Below are positions 16,114 to 24,915 of a DNA stretch of 64,000 nucleotides, piece by piece (the stretch's first letter is position 1; every line of letters begins with the position of its first letter). Source of the stretch: Modestobacter marinus (GTDB lineage: Bacteria > Actinomycetota > Actinomycetes > Mycobacteriales > Geodermatophilaceae); the NCBI RefSeq assembly GCF_019799945.1, contig NZ_JABGCH010000001.1:62001-126000 (forward strand). The letters are read 5' to 3'. Both the position numbers and the translations under genes were made by a program. The notes beneath the pieces were generated by a model. The model was not told the origin of the DNA. It was given only the letters and a program-made list of their open reading frames with translations, and ran no database searches.

Positions 16114-16803
16114 TCAGCCGCGCGGCTGGTCGGCCGGGCCCTGTCCTTCGGCCCGCCATCCCAGGACCGTCTTGCGGGCGGTGAACGCCTCGGCGTAGTC
16201 CGCACGGCACTCCATCCCTCGCAGCCTTGCCAGCGCGGTGAACGTGTCCTCGCGGAACCAGTCGTGGCCGCGCTGGGACACGTAGTGCTGATGGAGCAGG
16301 GCGTACTTCCGCCGGACCACCTGCTCCGACAGTGGCCAGTACGTCTGCGGCTTCCCTGCGCCGAGGTCGCCGTCCCACTTCGGGATCTCGTAGTGGAGGA
16401 TCAAGGCGTCCCGGAACGCGGTGGCCGCGAGTTCCCCCAGGAGCCGGTGGTCCTGGTGCGCGTCGGCGGGGGACGGCGCCAGGACGACGTCGGCTTCGGT
16501 GTCTCGGGAGAAGTCCTGCAGGAGGTCCTTGACCTCGTCCCAGTGTCCCGGCAGTCGTCCGTCCGGCAGACCCCCGAACCGGGTCGTGGGGACCACCGGT
16601 GCCGAGAAGGCGGACAGCGCGGCGCGGGCCTCGGCTTCCCGCGGGGAGTCCGACGCCACCACGAGCACGTCGACGGTCGCGAGCCCCCGCCGCTCTGCCA
16701 GGTCCAGGACGAGTCCCCCGCACCCGATCTCGACGTCATCGCAATGGGCACCGAGCAACGCGAGCCGCAAGGGCCGGTCGCCGGCGGGTCTCAGCCGGAG
16801 CAC
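16114..16803 (-). CDS. PIG-L/LmbE-family deacetylase
   Basis: This 229-aa protein has the zinc-site motif AHCDDVEIGCGG near residues 18-29 (family consensus AHPDDxExGCGG, with Cys for Pro) and the second metal motif AHQDHR near 117-122. The family removes N-acetyl groups from amino sugars or amino-sugar lipids. GTG 16803 lies 5 nt after the stop of the upstream nucleotidyltransferase gene, so the pair is co-transcribed. Deacetylation of an activated or lipid-linked amino sugar in exopolysaccharide assembly is likely but inferred. Confidence 0.82.
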   Translation of the reverse strand: MLRLRPAGDRPLRLALLGAHCDDVEIGCGGLVLDLAERRGLATVDVLVVASDSPREAEARAALSAFSAPVVPTTRFGGLPDGRLPGHWDEVKDLLQDFSRDTEADVVLAPSPADAHQDHRLLGELAATAFRDALILHYEIPKWDGDLGAGKPQTYWPLSEQVVRRKYALLHQHYVSQRGHDWFREDTFTALARLRGMECRADYAEAFTARKTVLGWRAEGQGPADQPRG

Positions 16804-16808
16804 GCGCG

Positions 16809-17663
16809 TCAGCGGTCGGTGGGTCGGCTGGACGCCGGACCGCTGCCGGGGAGGCCCGTCCGCGGCAGGGGGGTGCTCGGGTGGAGCCGCGCCTCGTCCC
16901 ACAGGGCCCAGGGTCGCTCGTGGCGGCGGGCCATCACGTCGAGCTCGCTGCGCTCCTTGACCGTGTCGGCAGCCTGCCAGTACCCGTCGTGGCGCCAGGC
17001 CATGAGCCGGCGTTGCGCGATCAGGCGCGGCAGCGCATCCATCACCAGGTCGTCACCCTCGTGGAGGTGGTCGAAGATCTCAGGCGTGAAGAAGAAGTAC
17101 CCGCCGTTCTCCCGGATCGCCAGGTCGGAGACCGGCCGGATCTCGCGGACCAACGAGTCGTCGTCTGTGTCGACCATGTGGAAGGCGGCCTGCGGAGGAA
17201 CGGTCAGCAGACTCCCGACGACGGTGCGACTCCGGAACGCCTTCTCGATGTCGTCCAGGGGAGCGTCAGTGAGGACGTCGGCGTAGTTCGCGGCGAACAC
17301 GTCGTCGTCCACGTGCTGCCGGACGCGGCGCAGCCGCTCGCCGATCGGGGTCTCCAGGCCGGTGTGGACGAAGGTGATCGTCCAGTCCCCGATGTCCGAG
17401 CCCAGCAGCTCCACGTCGGCTCCGCCGCGGCGCATGACGAAGTCGTTCGAGCACTTCTCGTCGTAGTTGATGAAGAAGTCGATGACGTGCCTGGCTCCGT
17501 AGCCGAGGCACAGGATGAACTCGGTGTGCCCGAAGTGCGCGTACAGGCGCATGACATGCCACAGCAACGGCCGGTCACCGATCATCTGCATCGGCTTGGG
17601 GACGTCGTCGACGTCGCTGCGCATACGCATGCCGTAACCGCCGCAGAAGAGCACGACCTTCAT
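16809..17663 (-). CDS. Diverged sugar-1-phosphate nucleotidyltransferase (second RfbF-like)
   Basis: This 284-aa protein has MKVVLFCGGYGMRMR (consensus GGxGxR retained), PKPMQMIGDRPLLWHVMRLYAHFG, SDIGDWTITFVHTG, FAANYADVLTDAPLDD and ENGGYFFFTPEIF. It aligns block by block with the enzyme at 15253 but has ANYADVL where the other has LTYGDGI. It may use a different sugar phosphate. ATG 17663 has AGAGGAAC just upstream. It is divergent from the SDR gene at 17879 and leads the deacetylase gene. A few extra Pro/Ser-rich residues end the protein. Confidence 0.78.
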   Translation of the reverse strand: MKVVLFCGGYGMRMRSDVDDVPKPMQMIGDRPLLWHVMRLYAHFGHTEFILCLGYGARHVIDFFINYDEKCSNDFVMRRGGADVELLGSDIGDWTITFVHTGLETPIGERLRRVRQHVDDDVFAANYADVLTDAPLDDIEKAFRSRTVVGSLLTVPPQAAFHMVDTDDDSLVREIRPVSDLAIRENGGYFFFTPEIFDHLHEGDDLVMDALPRLIAQRRLMAWRHDGYWQAADTVKERSELDVMARRHERPWALWDEARLHPSTPLPRTGLPGSGPASSRPTDR

Positions 17664-17836
17664 CTGGTTCCTCTTCGCCGGCACTCGGGGAGACGCGAGG
17701 AGTTGCTTCCGGTGACTGCCCGCAGGCAGAGGAACAGGAACCCGCTCGCTTCGCAACGGGATGTCGCCCGGATTGCTGATATTCCCCGGCGTGGGGTGTG
17801 CGGGAACCGTCAGGACCGCACACTCGGTGACGGAGG

Positions 17837-17842
17837 TAGCGT
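17837..17842 (+). promoter_or_regulatory. Candidate -10 for the SDR operon
   Basis: TAGCGT would start transcription near 17849, leaving a ~30-nt leader with GCGAGGG as ribosome site before GTG 17879. Confidence 0.35.
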
Positions 17843-17878
17843 CCTTCCACTGTCGTAAACGAAGCGAGGGCAACAAGC

Positions 17879-18907
17879 GTGCGCATCATGGTCACCGGCA
17901 CCGAGGGTTACCTCGGCTGCCTCACCGCTCAGGAACTCCTCCGGGCCGGCCACCAGGTGGTCGGGGTCGACACCGGTTACTACAAGCACGGTTGGCTCTA
18001 CCCGGGGCTGGAGTGGGTTCCCGAGACGCTGGCGCTGGACATCCGCCGCATCGAGCCGCAGCACTTCGAGGGCATCGACGCCGTCGTCCACATGGCCGAG
18101 CTGTCCAACGACCCGATCGGTGACCTGATCGGGGACATCACCTACGACATCAACCACAAGGGCTCGGTGCACCTGGCCCAGGTGGCCAAGGACGCCGGGG
18201 TCTCCCGGTTCGTCTACATGTCCTCGTGCAGCGTCTACGGCGTCGCCGACGGCACCGTCGACGAGAGCAGCCCGGTGGACCCGCAGACCTCCTACGCCCG
18301 GTGCAAGGCGCTGGTCGAGGGCGACGTCGGCCCGATGGCCGACGACGGCTTCTCGCCGACCTTCCTGCGCAACGCCACCGCGTTCGGCGCCAGCCCGCGG
18401 ATGCGCTTCGACATCGTGCTGAACAACCTGTCCGGCCTGGCCTGGACGACGAAGAGGATCGCGATGACCAGCGACGGCTCGCCGTGGCGGCCGCTGGTGC
18501 ACGCGCTGGACATCGCCAAGGCGATCCGGATGACGCTGGAGAGCCCGCGCGAGCGGGTGCACGGCGCGGTCTTCAACGTGGGCAGCGAGGACAACAACTA
18601 CCGGGTGCGCGACATCGCCGAGATCGTGGCCGCCGAGTTCCCCGGCTGCGAGCTCACCTTCGGCGACCCGAGCGCGGACAACCGCAGCTACCGCGTGGCC
18701 TTCGACAAGATCCGCGAGGTGCTGCCCGGTTACGAGACCGATTGGGACGCCAAGGCCGGCGCCCACCAGCTGCACCGCATCTTCGAGGCCATCGACCTCG
18801 ACGAGGCCACGTTCACCGGTCGCGGCCACACCCGGCTCAAGCAGATCGAGTACCTGATGCGCACCCAGCAGGTCGACCCGCAGCTGTACTGGAAGGCGTC
18901 CTCGTGA
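17879..18907 (+). CDS. NAD-dependent sugar epimerase/dehydratase (extended SDR)
   Basis: This 342-aa Rossmann enzyme has the nucleotide motif TGTEGYLG at residues 6-13, the Ser-containing block YMSSCSVYG and the catalytic YARCK (YxxxK). A substrate-side block around RNATAFGASPRMRFD and a late PGYETDWDAKAGAHQL follow. It lacks the TSDKVY motif expected of CDP-glucose 4,6-dehydratase, so epimerase or another activity is more likely. GTG 17879 is the start. Its stop overlaps the next gene's GTG (GTGA at 18904-18907), forming a three-gene coupled set with the RmlC-like and SAF-domain enzymes. Confidence 0.82.
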   Translation: MRIMVTGTEGYLGCLTAQELLRAGHQVVGVDTGYYKHGWLYPGLEWVPETLALDIRRIEPQHFEGIDAVVHMAELSNDPIGDLIGDITYDINHKGSVHLAQVAKDAGVSRFVYMSSCSVYGVADGTVDESSPVDPQTSYARCKALVEGDVGPMADDGFSPTFLRNATAFGASPRMRFDIVLNNLSGLAWTTKRIAMTSDGSPWRPLVHALDIAKAIRMTLESPRERVHGAVFNVGSEDNNYRVRDIAEIVAAEFPGCELTFGDPSADNRSYRVAFDKIREVLPGYETDWDAKAGAHQLHRIFEAIDLDEATFTGRGHTRLKQIEYLMRTQQVDPQLYWKASS

Positions 18908-19473
18908 AGTACACGCCGCTGGGCGTCGACGGCGTCCACCTGGTCGAGATGGAGCCGTTCTCGGACGAGCGCGGCTTCTTCGCCCGCTCGTTCGACACCG
19001 CCGAGTTCGAGCAGCACGGCATGCGGCCCGAGGTGGCGCAGTGCAACGTGTCGTTCAACCACCGGGCCGGCACGCTGCGCGGGCTGCACCTGTCGCTGCC
19101 CGGGCACCCGGAGGCCAAGTTCATCCGGTGCACGCGCGGGGCGATCATCGACGTCGCGGTCGACGTCCGCCCGGACTCGCCGACCTACCTCCAGCACGTC
19201 GCGGTCGAGCTGACCGCGGAGAACCGGACGGCGCTCTACCTGCCCCCGCACCTGGCGCACGCCTACCAGACGCTCACCGACGACACCGAGGTGCTCTACA
19301 TGGTGAGCGTGCCCTACGCGCCCGGTGCGGAGATGGGCTTCCGGTACGACGACCCGGCGTTCGGCGTGGAGTGGCCGCTGCCCGTCTCGGTGATCTCGGA
19401 CAAGGACGCCGCCTGGGCGCCGTTCGACGCCGACGCGAACACCGAGCGCTTCGCCACGGGGGTGCGCGCGTGA
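18904..19473 (+). CDS. dTDP-4-dehydrorhamnose 3,5-epimerase-like (RmlC family) enzyme
   Basis: This 189-aa cupin has the RmlC order: DERGFFARSFDTAEFEQHG, QCNVSFNHRAGTLRGLHLS (catalytic His of RGLH), KFIRCTRGAIIDVAVDVRPDSPTY (catalytic Asp) and LYLPPHLAHAYQTL. It should epimerise a 4-keto sugar nucleotide at C3 and/or C5. No RmlA, RmlB or RmlD appears in the window, so the substrate is probably not the usual dTDP intermediate but the product of the neighbouring SDR. It overlaps both neighbours by GTGA. Confidence 0.85.
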   Translation: MKYTPLGVDGVHLVEMEPFSDERGFFARSFDTAEFEQHGMRPEVAQCNVSFNHRAGTLRGLHLSLPGHPEAKFIRCTRGAIIDVAVDVRPDSPTYLQHVAVELTAENRTALYLPPHLAHAYQTLTDDTEVLYMVSVPYAPGAEMGFRYDDPAFGVEWPLPVSVISDKDAAWAPFDADANTERFATGVRA

Positions 19474-20795
19474 TCGTCGTCGACACGCTCCTGCAGCAGC
19501 GGCAGACCGAGGGCCGCCCGGTCGGGATGGGCCTGGTGGGCGCGGGCTTCATGGCCCGGGGCCTGGTCAACCAGGTGGTCAACAGCACGCCCGGGATGCA
19601 GCTGGTCGCCGTCTCGAACCGGACGCCGAGCCGGGCGCACGACATCGTCAGCGAGGCCGGCGCCGTCCCGGCCGCCGCCGACAGCGGCTCGGCCGTCGAC
19701 CGGATCGCGGCGCGCGGCGAGGTCGCGGTGACCGACGACTTCTCGGTGCTGCTCGCCAGCGACCGGGTGGACGTCGTCGTCGACGCGACCGGGTCCGTGC
19801 CCTTCGGCGCCGAGCTGGCGCTGGCCTGCATCGCCGCGGGCAAGCACCTCGTCCTGCTCAACGCCGAGGTCGACGCCACCCTGGGCCCGCTGCTGGTGAC
19901 CAAGGCCGACGCGGCCGGGATCGTCTACACCGGCGCCGACGGCGACCAGCCCGGCGTCCAGATGAACCTGATCCGCTTCGTGCGGCAGTTGGGGCTCACC
20001 CCGCGGGTCGCCGGCAACATCAAGGGCCTGCAGGACCCCTACCGCAACCCCACGACCCAGGAGGGGTTCGCCAAGCGCTGGGGGCAGGACCCCTGGATGG
20101 TCACCAGCTTCGCCGACGGCACGAAGGTGAGCGTCGAGCAGGCGCTGGTCGCCAACGCCGCGGGGCTGACCGTGCACCGGCGCGGCATGCTCGGCATGGA
20201 CCACACCGGTCACGTCGACGAGCTCACCGGCGTCTACGACGTGGCGGAGCTGCGCGCCCTCGGCGGTGCCGTGGACTACGTGGTCGGCGCCAAGCCCGGA
20301 CCGGGGGTCTACGTGCTCGCCGAGCACGACGACCCGAAGCAGCGGCACTACCTGGAGCTGTACAAGCTGGGCACCGGCCCGCTGTACAGCTTCTACACGC
20401 CGTACCACCTGTGCCACTTCGAGGTCCCGACGACGGTCGCCCGGGCCGCGCTGCTCGGCGACGCCACCATCCGCCCGGCGGGCGCACCGCTGGTCGACGT
20501 CGTCACCGTGGCCAAGACCGACCTGGCGGCCGGCACCGAGCTGGACCGGCCGGGTGGGTACCACTACTACGGCGAGGCCGAGCGGGCCGACGTGACGCAC
20601 GGGAGCGGGCTGCTCCCGGTCGGCCTGGCGGAGGGTGCCCGGCTGCTCCGGGACGTCGCCAAGGACGAGGTAATCCGGTACGGCGACGTGGAGCTCCCGG
20701 CCGGCCGGTTGGTCGACCGGCTGCGCGCGGAGCAGGACGAGCTCTTCTTCGGGTCGGCCGCGGCCGCCGAGGTGCGGGCGACGACCGCCCCCTGA
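19470..20795 (+). CDS. NAD(P)-dependent oxidoreductase with C-terminal SAF domain
   Basis: This 441-aa protein begins with a Rossmann domain (MGLVGAGFMARGLVNQV, about 18-34), then VDVVVDATGSVPFGAELALACIAAGKHL. A central catalytic region has YTGADGDQPGVQMNLIRF, and a C-terminal SAF-like module covers the last ~80 residues (TDLAAGTELDRPGG and later SGLLPVGLAEGARL). It matches what I recall of COG4091, 'predicted homoserine dehydrogenase with SAF domain', whose members reduce diverse substrates. The start overlaps the RmlC-like gene (GTGA), which implies action on the same sugar-nucleotide route. The exact reaction is unknown. Confidence 0.72.
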   Translation: MIVVDTLLQQRQTEGRPVGMGLVGAGFMARGLVNQVVNSTPGMQLVAVSNRTPSRAHDIVSEAGAVPAAADSGSAVDRIAARGEVAVTDDFSVLLASDRVDVVVDATGSVPFGAELALACIAAGKHLVLLNAEVDATLGPLLVTKADAAGIVYTGADGDQPGVQMNLIRFVRQLGLTPRVAGNIKGLQDPYRNPTTQEGFAKRWGQDPWMVTSFADGTKVSVEQALVANAAGLTVHRRGMLGMDHTGHVDELTGVYDVAELRALGGAVDYVVGAKPGPGVYVLAEHDDPKQRHYLELYKLGTGPLYSFYTPYHLCHFEVPTTVARAALLGDATIRPAGAPLVDVVTVAKTDLAAGTELDRPGGYHYYGEAERADVTHGSGLLPVGLAEGARLLRDVAKDEVIRYGDVELPAGRLVDRLRAEQDELFFGSAAAAEVRATTAP

Positions 20796-20810
20796 GGGGG
20801 CTGAGCGGTC

Positions 20811-20853
20811 GAGGAGGCCCCGGGGGTGTGCAGGTGACCCCCGGGGCCTCCTC
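20811..20853. terminator. Bidirectional hairpin terminator
   Basis: A perfect 17-bp stem (20811-20827 with 20837-20853) with a 9-nt loop lies between the convergent oxidoreductase (ends 20795) and glycosyltransferase (ends 20882) genes. Confidence 0.75.
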
Positions 20854-20881
20854 GCGTCCTCCCCGGCCCGAGGAGGGGTGA

Positions 20882-22039
20882 TCAGTCCTCGGCGCCGGGC
20901 CGGGCCGCGAGCGCGGACAGCAGCGGGCGCACGGCGGCGTCCCAGGAGTGATCGGCGGCGACCGCGGCCGCCCCCTCCCGGCCGAGGGCGGCGGCGCGCT
21001 CCGGGTCGGCCAGCAGCTCGGCGACGGCGGCGGCCATGCGCTCGGGGTCGTCCTCGGCCACCACGCCGCGGCCGATGAGGTCCTCCAGGCCCTCGGCGCC
21101 GATTCGGGTGGCGACCACCGGCCGCCCCGCGGCCAGCGCCTCGAGGATCTTCAGCCGGGAGCCACCGCCGGCCAGCAGCGGCGCGAGGCACACCCGGGTC
21201 CTGGCGTACCAGGGGGCCAGGTCGTCGACGGTTCCGGTGACCTCCACGTCGGGGCCGGCGAGCCGGCGGACCCGCTCCGCCGGGTCCCGGCCCACCAGCT
21301 GCAGGTGGGCACCCGGCACCCGAGCGACGACGCGGGGCCACACCTCCTTGGTGAACCAGGTCGCCGCGTCGACATTGGGACCCCAGGACATCAGCGCCAC
21401 GAGGCTGGCGACCGGTGCCTCGGCCGGGGGCAGGGGGTCGACCTCGTCCCACGCGTTCGGCACCACGACGACGCGGGGGTGGTCGACCACCCCCGCGAGC
21501 GTCTGCCGGTCCGCCTCGCTCACCACGGCGACCACGTCGACGTCGGAGACCCGGCGCTCGGCCGCGTGCAGGGCCCGCGCCTCGGCCGCGTACACCAGCT
21601 TCTTGGGGCCGGAGGACGAGTCGGCGATCCGCTGGGCCAGCTGCGACTCGACGTTGTGCATGTCCACCACCCGCAGCCCCGCGGGGAGCCCGGCCGCGTA
21701 GGGCAGCAGCTGCACGTGCTCGACCACCAGCGCGTCCGTCGGGGTCTGCGCGGCCTCGGCCACGGCCCGGGCCAGCCGGGGGTCCCAGAACCGGGCGCCG
21801 GTGATCGTGCGCGTCCGGAGCAGCCCGCGGGCGACGTCGGCGGGGCGCCGGGTGAGCGGCACGGCCCGGACGTCGATCCCCTCGGCGCGCAGCGGCTCGA
21901 CGTCCTCGTTGGGCCCGGTGAAGGCGCACAGGGTGACCGGGCCCTGCCGGCGCAGCGCGCGGACGATGCCCAGCACGCGACGCTTGTCGCCGCTGTTGGG
22001 CGGCCAGGGGACGAACTTGGCCACGACGATGCTGCGCAC
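20882..22039 (-). CDS. Glycosyltransferase family 4
   Basis: This 385-aa GT-B enzyme starts VRSIVVAKFVPWPPNSGDKRR, then VEHVQLLPYA, VVDMHNVESQL, VVVPNAWDE, SWGPNVDAATWF, and the donor motif LAGGGSRLKILEALAAGRPVVAT. The architecture parallels the enzyme at 5054. GTG 22039 was chosen because GAGGAG lies 7 nt upstream and the chain starts at strand 1. A -10 candidate TAGGTT (22079-22074, minus strand) gives a ~30-nt leader. It is divergent from the second GH26 gene. Confidence 0.82.
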   Translation of the reverse strand: MRSIVVAKFVPWPPNSGDKRRVLGIVRALRRQGPVTLCAFTGPNEDVEPLRAEGIDVRAVPLTRRPADVARGLLRTRTITGARFWDPRLARAVAEAAQTPTDALVVEHVQLLPYAAGLPAGLRVVDMHNVESQLAQRIADSSSGPKKLVYAAEARALHAAERRVSDVDVVAVVSEADRQTLAGVVDHPRVVVVPNAWDEVDPLPPAEAPVASLVALMSWGPNVDAATWFTKEVWPRVVARVPGAHLQLVGRDPAERVRRLAGPDVEVTGTVDDLAPWYARTRVCLAPLLAGGGSRLKILEALAAGRPVVATRIGAEGLEDLIGRGVVAEDDPERMAAAVAELLADPERAAALGREGAAAVAADHSWDAAVRPLLSALAARPGAED

Positions 22040-22441
22040 CGAACGGCTCCTCGGTAGAAGGACGGGTCGCCGCAACCTATCGCCTCGGCCCGGAGCCCGG
22101 AGTCCGGGCGTGTCGTCACAGGACGCACCGGAAAAGTGAGCCAGCTCATAGTTTCATCGTTGTAACTCATTCCCGCAGGTCAGCGCGGCTGCCGATCCGT
22201 GCGCGCGGGAGATTCCGGTGACGGATGGGGCGTCTGGGACTTCCGGTCACTGGCCGTGACTAGAGCGTTGCTGTCTGGTCGTGCCAGCATTCGGTCTGTC
22301 GCTGACGCAACACGGACAGTGGTTTTCGCGCCGCTCGTGTCGCCCGGCGCACCTCCTTCTCCGGCCTCTGGCCCGGACCGCTCCACACACGCCCGTCGGC
22401 CGGCACCTGCCGCGCCGCCCTGCCCGAGAGGCCACGCTCCG
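22040..22441. other. Divergent intergenic region, GT4 / GH26 paralog 2
   Basis: No credible gene was found. TAGGTT (22079-22074, minus) is the best -10 for the GT4. A short AT-richer block (about 22149-22172) next to the inverted repeat TGAGC-2-GCTCA (22137-22148) may mark the control region for the hydrolase gene; its promoter hexamers are not clear. Confidence 0.35.
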
Positions 22442-23755
22442 ATGCGCCACGCCAAGTCCCGTCTGTCCCGGCTGCGCCGGAGCCCGCGGGCCTCGTTGAG
22501 CCTGGTGACCGCCGTCTGCGCCGTCACCACGCTCAGCTTCAGCGTCTCCACGAGCCTCGGCTCGGCCGCCCCCGAGGTCGCCGAGTCCGCTGCTGCCTCC
22601 CAGGACGCCGGCGAGCTGGCGGCGGGTGCGCCGACCGACCCGAGCGTCTCCGCCGCCCAGGCTCCCGCCGAGGCCGCGACCTCCGCGGTCGCGGAGGACA
22701 CCGCGGCGTCGTCCGAGGCCTCGGAGGACCCGGAGGAGGCCGAGGAGTCCGCTCCGGCGGCGGGCAGCGGCCCGGCCGCCACCGCGCGGTCCGAGACGGC
22801 GGCCGCCGCCCCGGCGCCCGTCGCCGTCCCGGCGCCCCCCGTTGCCGCCGCCGGCAGCCCCCTCACCGCCGCCGTGCCCTCGGGGACCTGGCTGTCCGGC
22901 GCCTCCGGCGACGGCGTGGCCGACGGCTCCTTCGCGAAGTGGCGTGGCAGCCCGGTGACCGTCGGCGGCACCTGGGCGGACAACAACGAGGCCATGACCG
23001 AGCTCTGGCAGTTGGACCCCGGCGGCGAGTTCGGCAAGTGGAACCAGGCGCTGGACATCGCGATCGGCGCCATCGGTGACGGCGAGTCCTGGCAGCAGGC
23101 CGCCAACGGCGCCTACGACCAGCGCTGGCGGGAGTCCCTCACGAACTTGAAGGCCAAGTGGGGCAACCGGACGGCGCCGCTGTTCATCCGCTTCGCCCAC
23201 GAGATGAACGGCAACTGGTACACCTGGTCGGTCGACGAGCAGGACAAGGACGCCTTCATCGCCGCGTGGCGGCACTTCCGCGAGCTGCAGAAGGAAATCT
23301 TCCCGGCCGCCAAGCTCGTCTTCTGCGTCAACCGCGAGTCGGTGGGCAGCGGCTTCGACTGGCGCGAGTCCTTCCCGGGTGCCCAGTACGTCGACGTGAT
23401 GGCGGTCGACTACTACAACCAGTACCCCTACGTCGCCACCGCGGCCGACTGGGCGAAGTCGCTGACCGCCACCGACGGCCACGGCGCTCCCAAGGGGCTG
23501 CAGAAGCACCTGGAGTTCGCCCGCAGCGTCGGCCTGCCGCTGGCCGTCCCGGAGTGGTCGGGGAACGCCGACGAGGGTGACTCCGCGGCCTTCATCCAGG
23601 GGATGGGCAACTTCTTCCGCACCAACGCCGGCGGCGGCGCCGGGCAGATCGCCTACGACGTCATGTTCAACATCGATAAGGACGGCGGCCGGTGGCTGCT
23701 CTACGGGGACACCCGGATGCCGGCGTCGGCCTCGGCCTACCAGAGCGCGTTCTGA
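22442..23755 (+). CDS. Secreted GH26-like glycoside hydrolase (paralog 2)
   Basis: This 437-aa exported protein has an Arg-rich N-region, a hydrophobic stretch (about 19-37) and an AAP signal-peptidase-like site near residue 43. A ~100-residue Ala/Glu/Ser/Pro-rich linker follows, then the GH26 barrel from about 148. Predicted acid/base Glu254 is in RFAHEMNGNW and nucleophile Glu371 in LAVPEWSGN. No lipobox is present, so release or loose wall association is likely. It shares FCVNRESVG and the PEWSGNADEGDS block with the paralog at 24916 and is closer to it than to the one at 3643. ATG 22442 is preferred; longer in-frame starts add non-signal sequence. A strong terminator follows. Confidence 0.82.
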   Translation: MRHAKSRLSRLRRSPRASLSLVTAVCAVTTLSFSVSTSLGSAAPEVAESAAASQDAGELAAGAPTDPSVSAAQAPAEAATSAVAEDTAASSEASEDPEEAEESAPAAGSGPAATARSETAAAAPAPVAVPAPPVAAAGSPLTAAVPSGTWLSGASGDGVADGSFAKWRGSPVTVGGTWADNNEAMTELWQLDPGGEFGKWNQALDIAIGAIGDGESWQQAANGAYDQRWRESLTNLKAKWGNRTAPLFIRFAHEMNGNWYTWSVDEQDKDAFIAAWRHFRELQKEIFPAAKLVFCVNRESVGSGFDWRESFPGAQYVDVMAVDYYNQYPYVATAADWAKSLTATDGHGAPKGLQKHLEFARSVGLPLAVPEWSGNADEGDSAAFIQGMGNFFRTNAGGGAGQIAYDVMFNIDKDGGRWLLYGDTRMPASASAYQSAF

Positions 23756-23769
23756 CCGACCGCTGACCA

Positions 23770-23805
23770 CGCCGGGGGCGTCCCTTCCCAGGGGCGCCCC
23801 CGGCG
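23770..23805. terminator. Bidirectional hairpin terminator
   Basis: A 15-bp stem (23770-23784 with 23791-23805, one T-G wobble) with a 6-nt loop lies between the convergent GH26 paralog 2 and the GT2 gene ending at 23817. Confidence 0.7.
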
Positions 23806-23816
23806 TCGTCTCCCGG

Positions 23817-24785
23817 TCAGTCCCGGGACGTGACCTCGCGCCCGCCGACGAAGGCGCGGCCGGTGAAGGCGCCCAGCGCGTAGGCCCAGTGCTCGTCGGC
23901 ACGGCGCCGGTCCCGCCGGAGCCGCTGCTCCAGGGTGCGGACGGCGTAGCCCAGCCCGATCACCCCGGTCATCAGCTCGGCCCGCACGCGGGGGTGGTAC
24001 TTCCGCAGGTACCGGGCCATGGACGCGCCGCGGAGCCGCATCATCTCCAGCGACGGCGCGCCGGACCCCCCGCTCGACCCGGTGATCAGGACGTCGGTGC
24101 GCAGCCGCTCCGCCATGCCCTGCCGGCGGCTCACCCGGCCGAAGGCCATATCCTCGTTGTAGACGTAGAAGTCCTCGTCGAAGCAGCCGAGGTCCAGGAA
24201 GGCCTGCCGGCGCACCGCCATGCAGCCGCCGCTGACCCAGTCCAGGTGCACGGGGGTGCCCACCTCGGGCCGGGCGTAGATGCCGGCGCCGGGGAACAGC
24301 TTGTGCAGCGCGACGGCGTGGACGGCGGCGCGCCGCAGCGAGGGCTCCCAGCCGCCGACGCCCAGCTGTGACCGGCCGTCGGGCTCGACGAGGGTCCCGC
24401 CGCTCGCGGAGCACCGCGGGTCGGTGGCCACGTCGGACACCAGGGTGGCCAGGTCCGCCGTCGTCGGCCGGGTGTCCGGGTTGATGAACACCAGGTGCTC
24501 CGCCGTGGAGGTGCGGGCGCCGAGGTTGGCCGCCCGGGCGAAGCCGACGCCGCCGCCGCGCAGGTAGCGCCCGTTCCGGCGGGCCAGGACGACGTCCTCC
24601 AGGCCGTCGGAGCCGTCGGAGTTGTCCACGACGACGAGGGGCAGGTCCGGGGGCAGCCCGGCGAGCATCTGCTCCACCTGGGCGCGGCTCCGGTAGGCGA
24701 CGACGACGGCCTCGACGTCCCGCAGCGGCGCGGGGTCGGTGGTCGGCTCGTCGGGCCGGGTGGCCGGTGCAGGCTGCTGTGTCAC
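23817..24785 (-). CDS. Glycosyltransferase family 2 (rhamnosyltransferase-like)
   Basis: This 322-aa GT-A protein contains VEAVVVAYRSRAQVEQML, PLVVVDNSDGSDGLEDV, GVGFARAANLGA, the metal motif FINPDTRP (DxD-like NPD), and the acceptor-side WVSGGCMAVRRQAFLDLGCFDEDFYVYNEDMAFGRVSR (ED motif). This is the layout of rhamnosyltransferase-type GT2 enzymes such as those in mycobacterial and capsule pathways. GTG 24785 has GAGG 8 nt upstream. It is divergent from the third GH26 gene. Confidence 0.83.
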   Translation of the reverse strand: MTQQPAPATRPDEPTTDPAPLRDVEAVVVAYRSRAQVEQMLAGLPPDLPLVVVDNSDGSDGLEDVVLARRNGRYLRGGGVGFARAANLGARTSTAEHLVFINPDTRPTTADLATLVSDVATDPRCSASGGTLVEPDGRSQLGVGGWEPSLRRAAVHAVALHKLFPGAGIYARPEVGTPVHLDWVSGGCMAVRRQAFLDLGCFDEDFYVYNEDMAFGRVSRRQGMAERLRTDVLITGSSGGSGAPSLEMMRLRGASMARYLRKYHPRVRAELMTGVIGLGYAVRTLEQRLRRDRRRADEHWAYALGAFTGRAFVGGREVTSRD

Positions 24786-24804
24786 GATCGCATCCTCGAG
24801 GGCA

Positions 24805-24833
24805 TTCAGACTCCAGTCGCTCGACGGTAGGTT
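24805..24833 (+). promoter_or_regulatory. Candidate promoter for GH26 paralog 3
   Basis: TTCAGA (24805-24810) and TAGGTT (24828-24833) are spaced by 17 nt. Initiation near 24840 would leave a ~75-nt leader before GTG 24916. Confidence 0.4.
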
Positions 24834-24915
24834 CTCGCATGGACCCACCGGCCCGAGTGCCGGGCCTCGCCTCTGCGCCGCCTGCCCGGCACGATCGGAC
24901 ACCGGAGACTGCCAC

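Noticed and set aside
17879-18907. Calling the SDR CDP-glucose 4,6-dehydratase (RfbG)
   Set aside because: The characteristic TSDKVY motif is absent (SSCSVYG instead), so the name is not supported despite the neighbouring RfbF-like genes.
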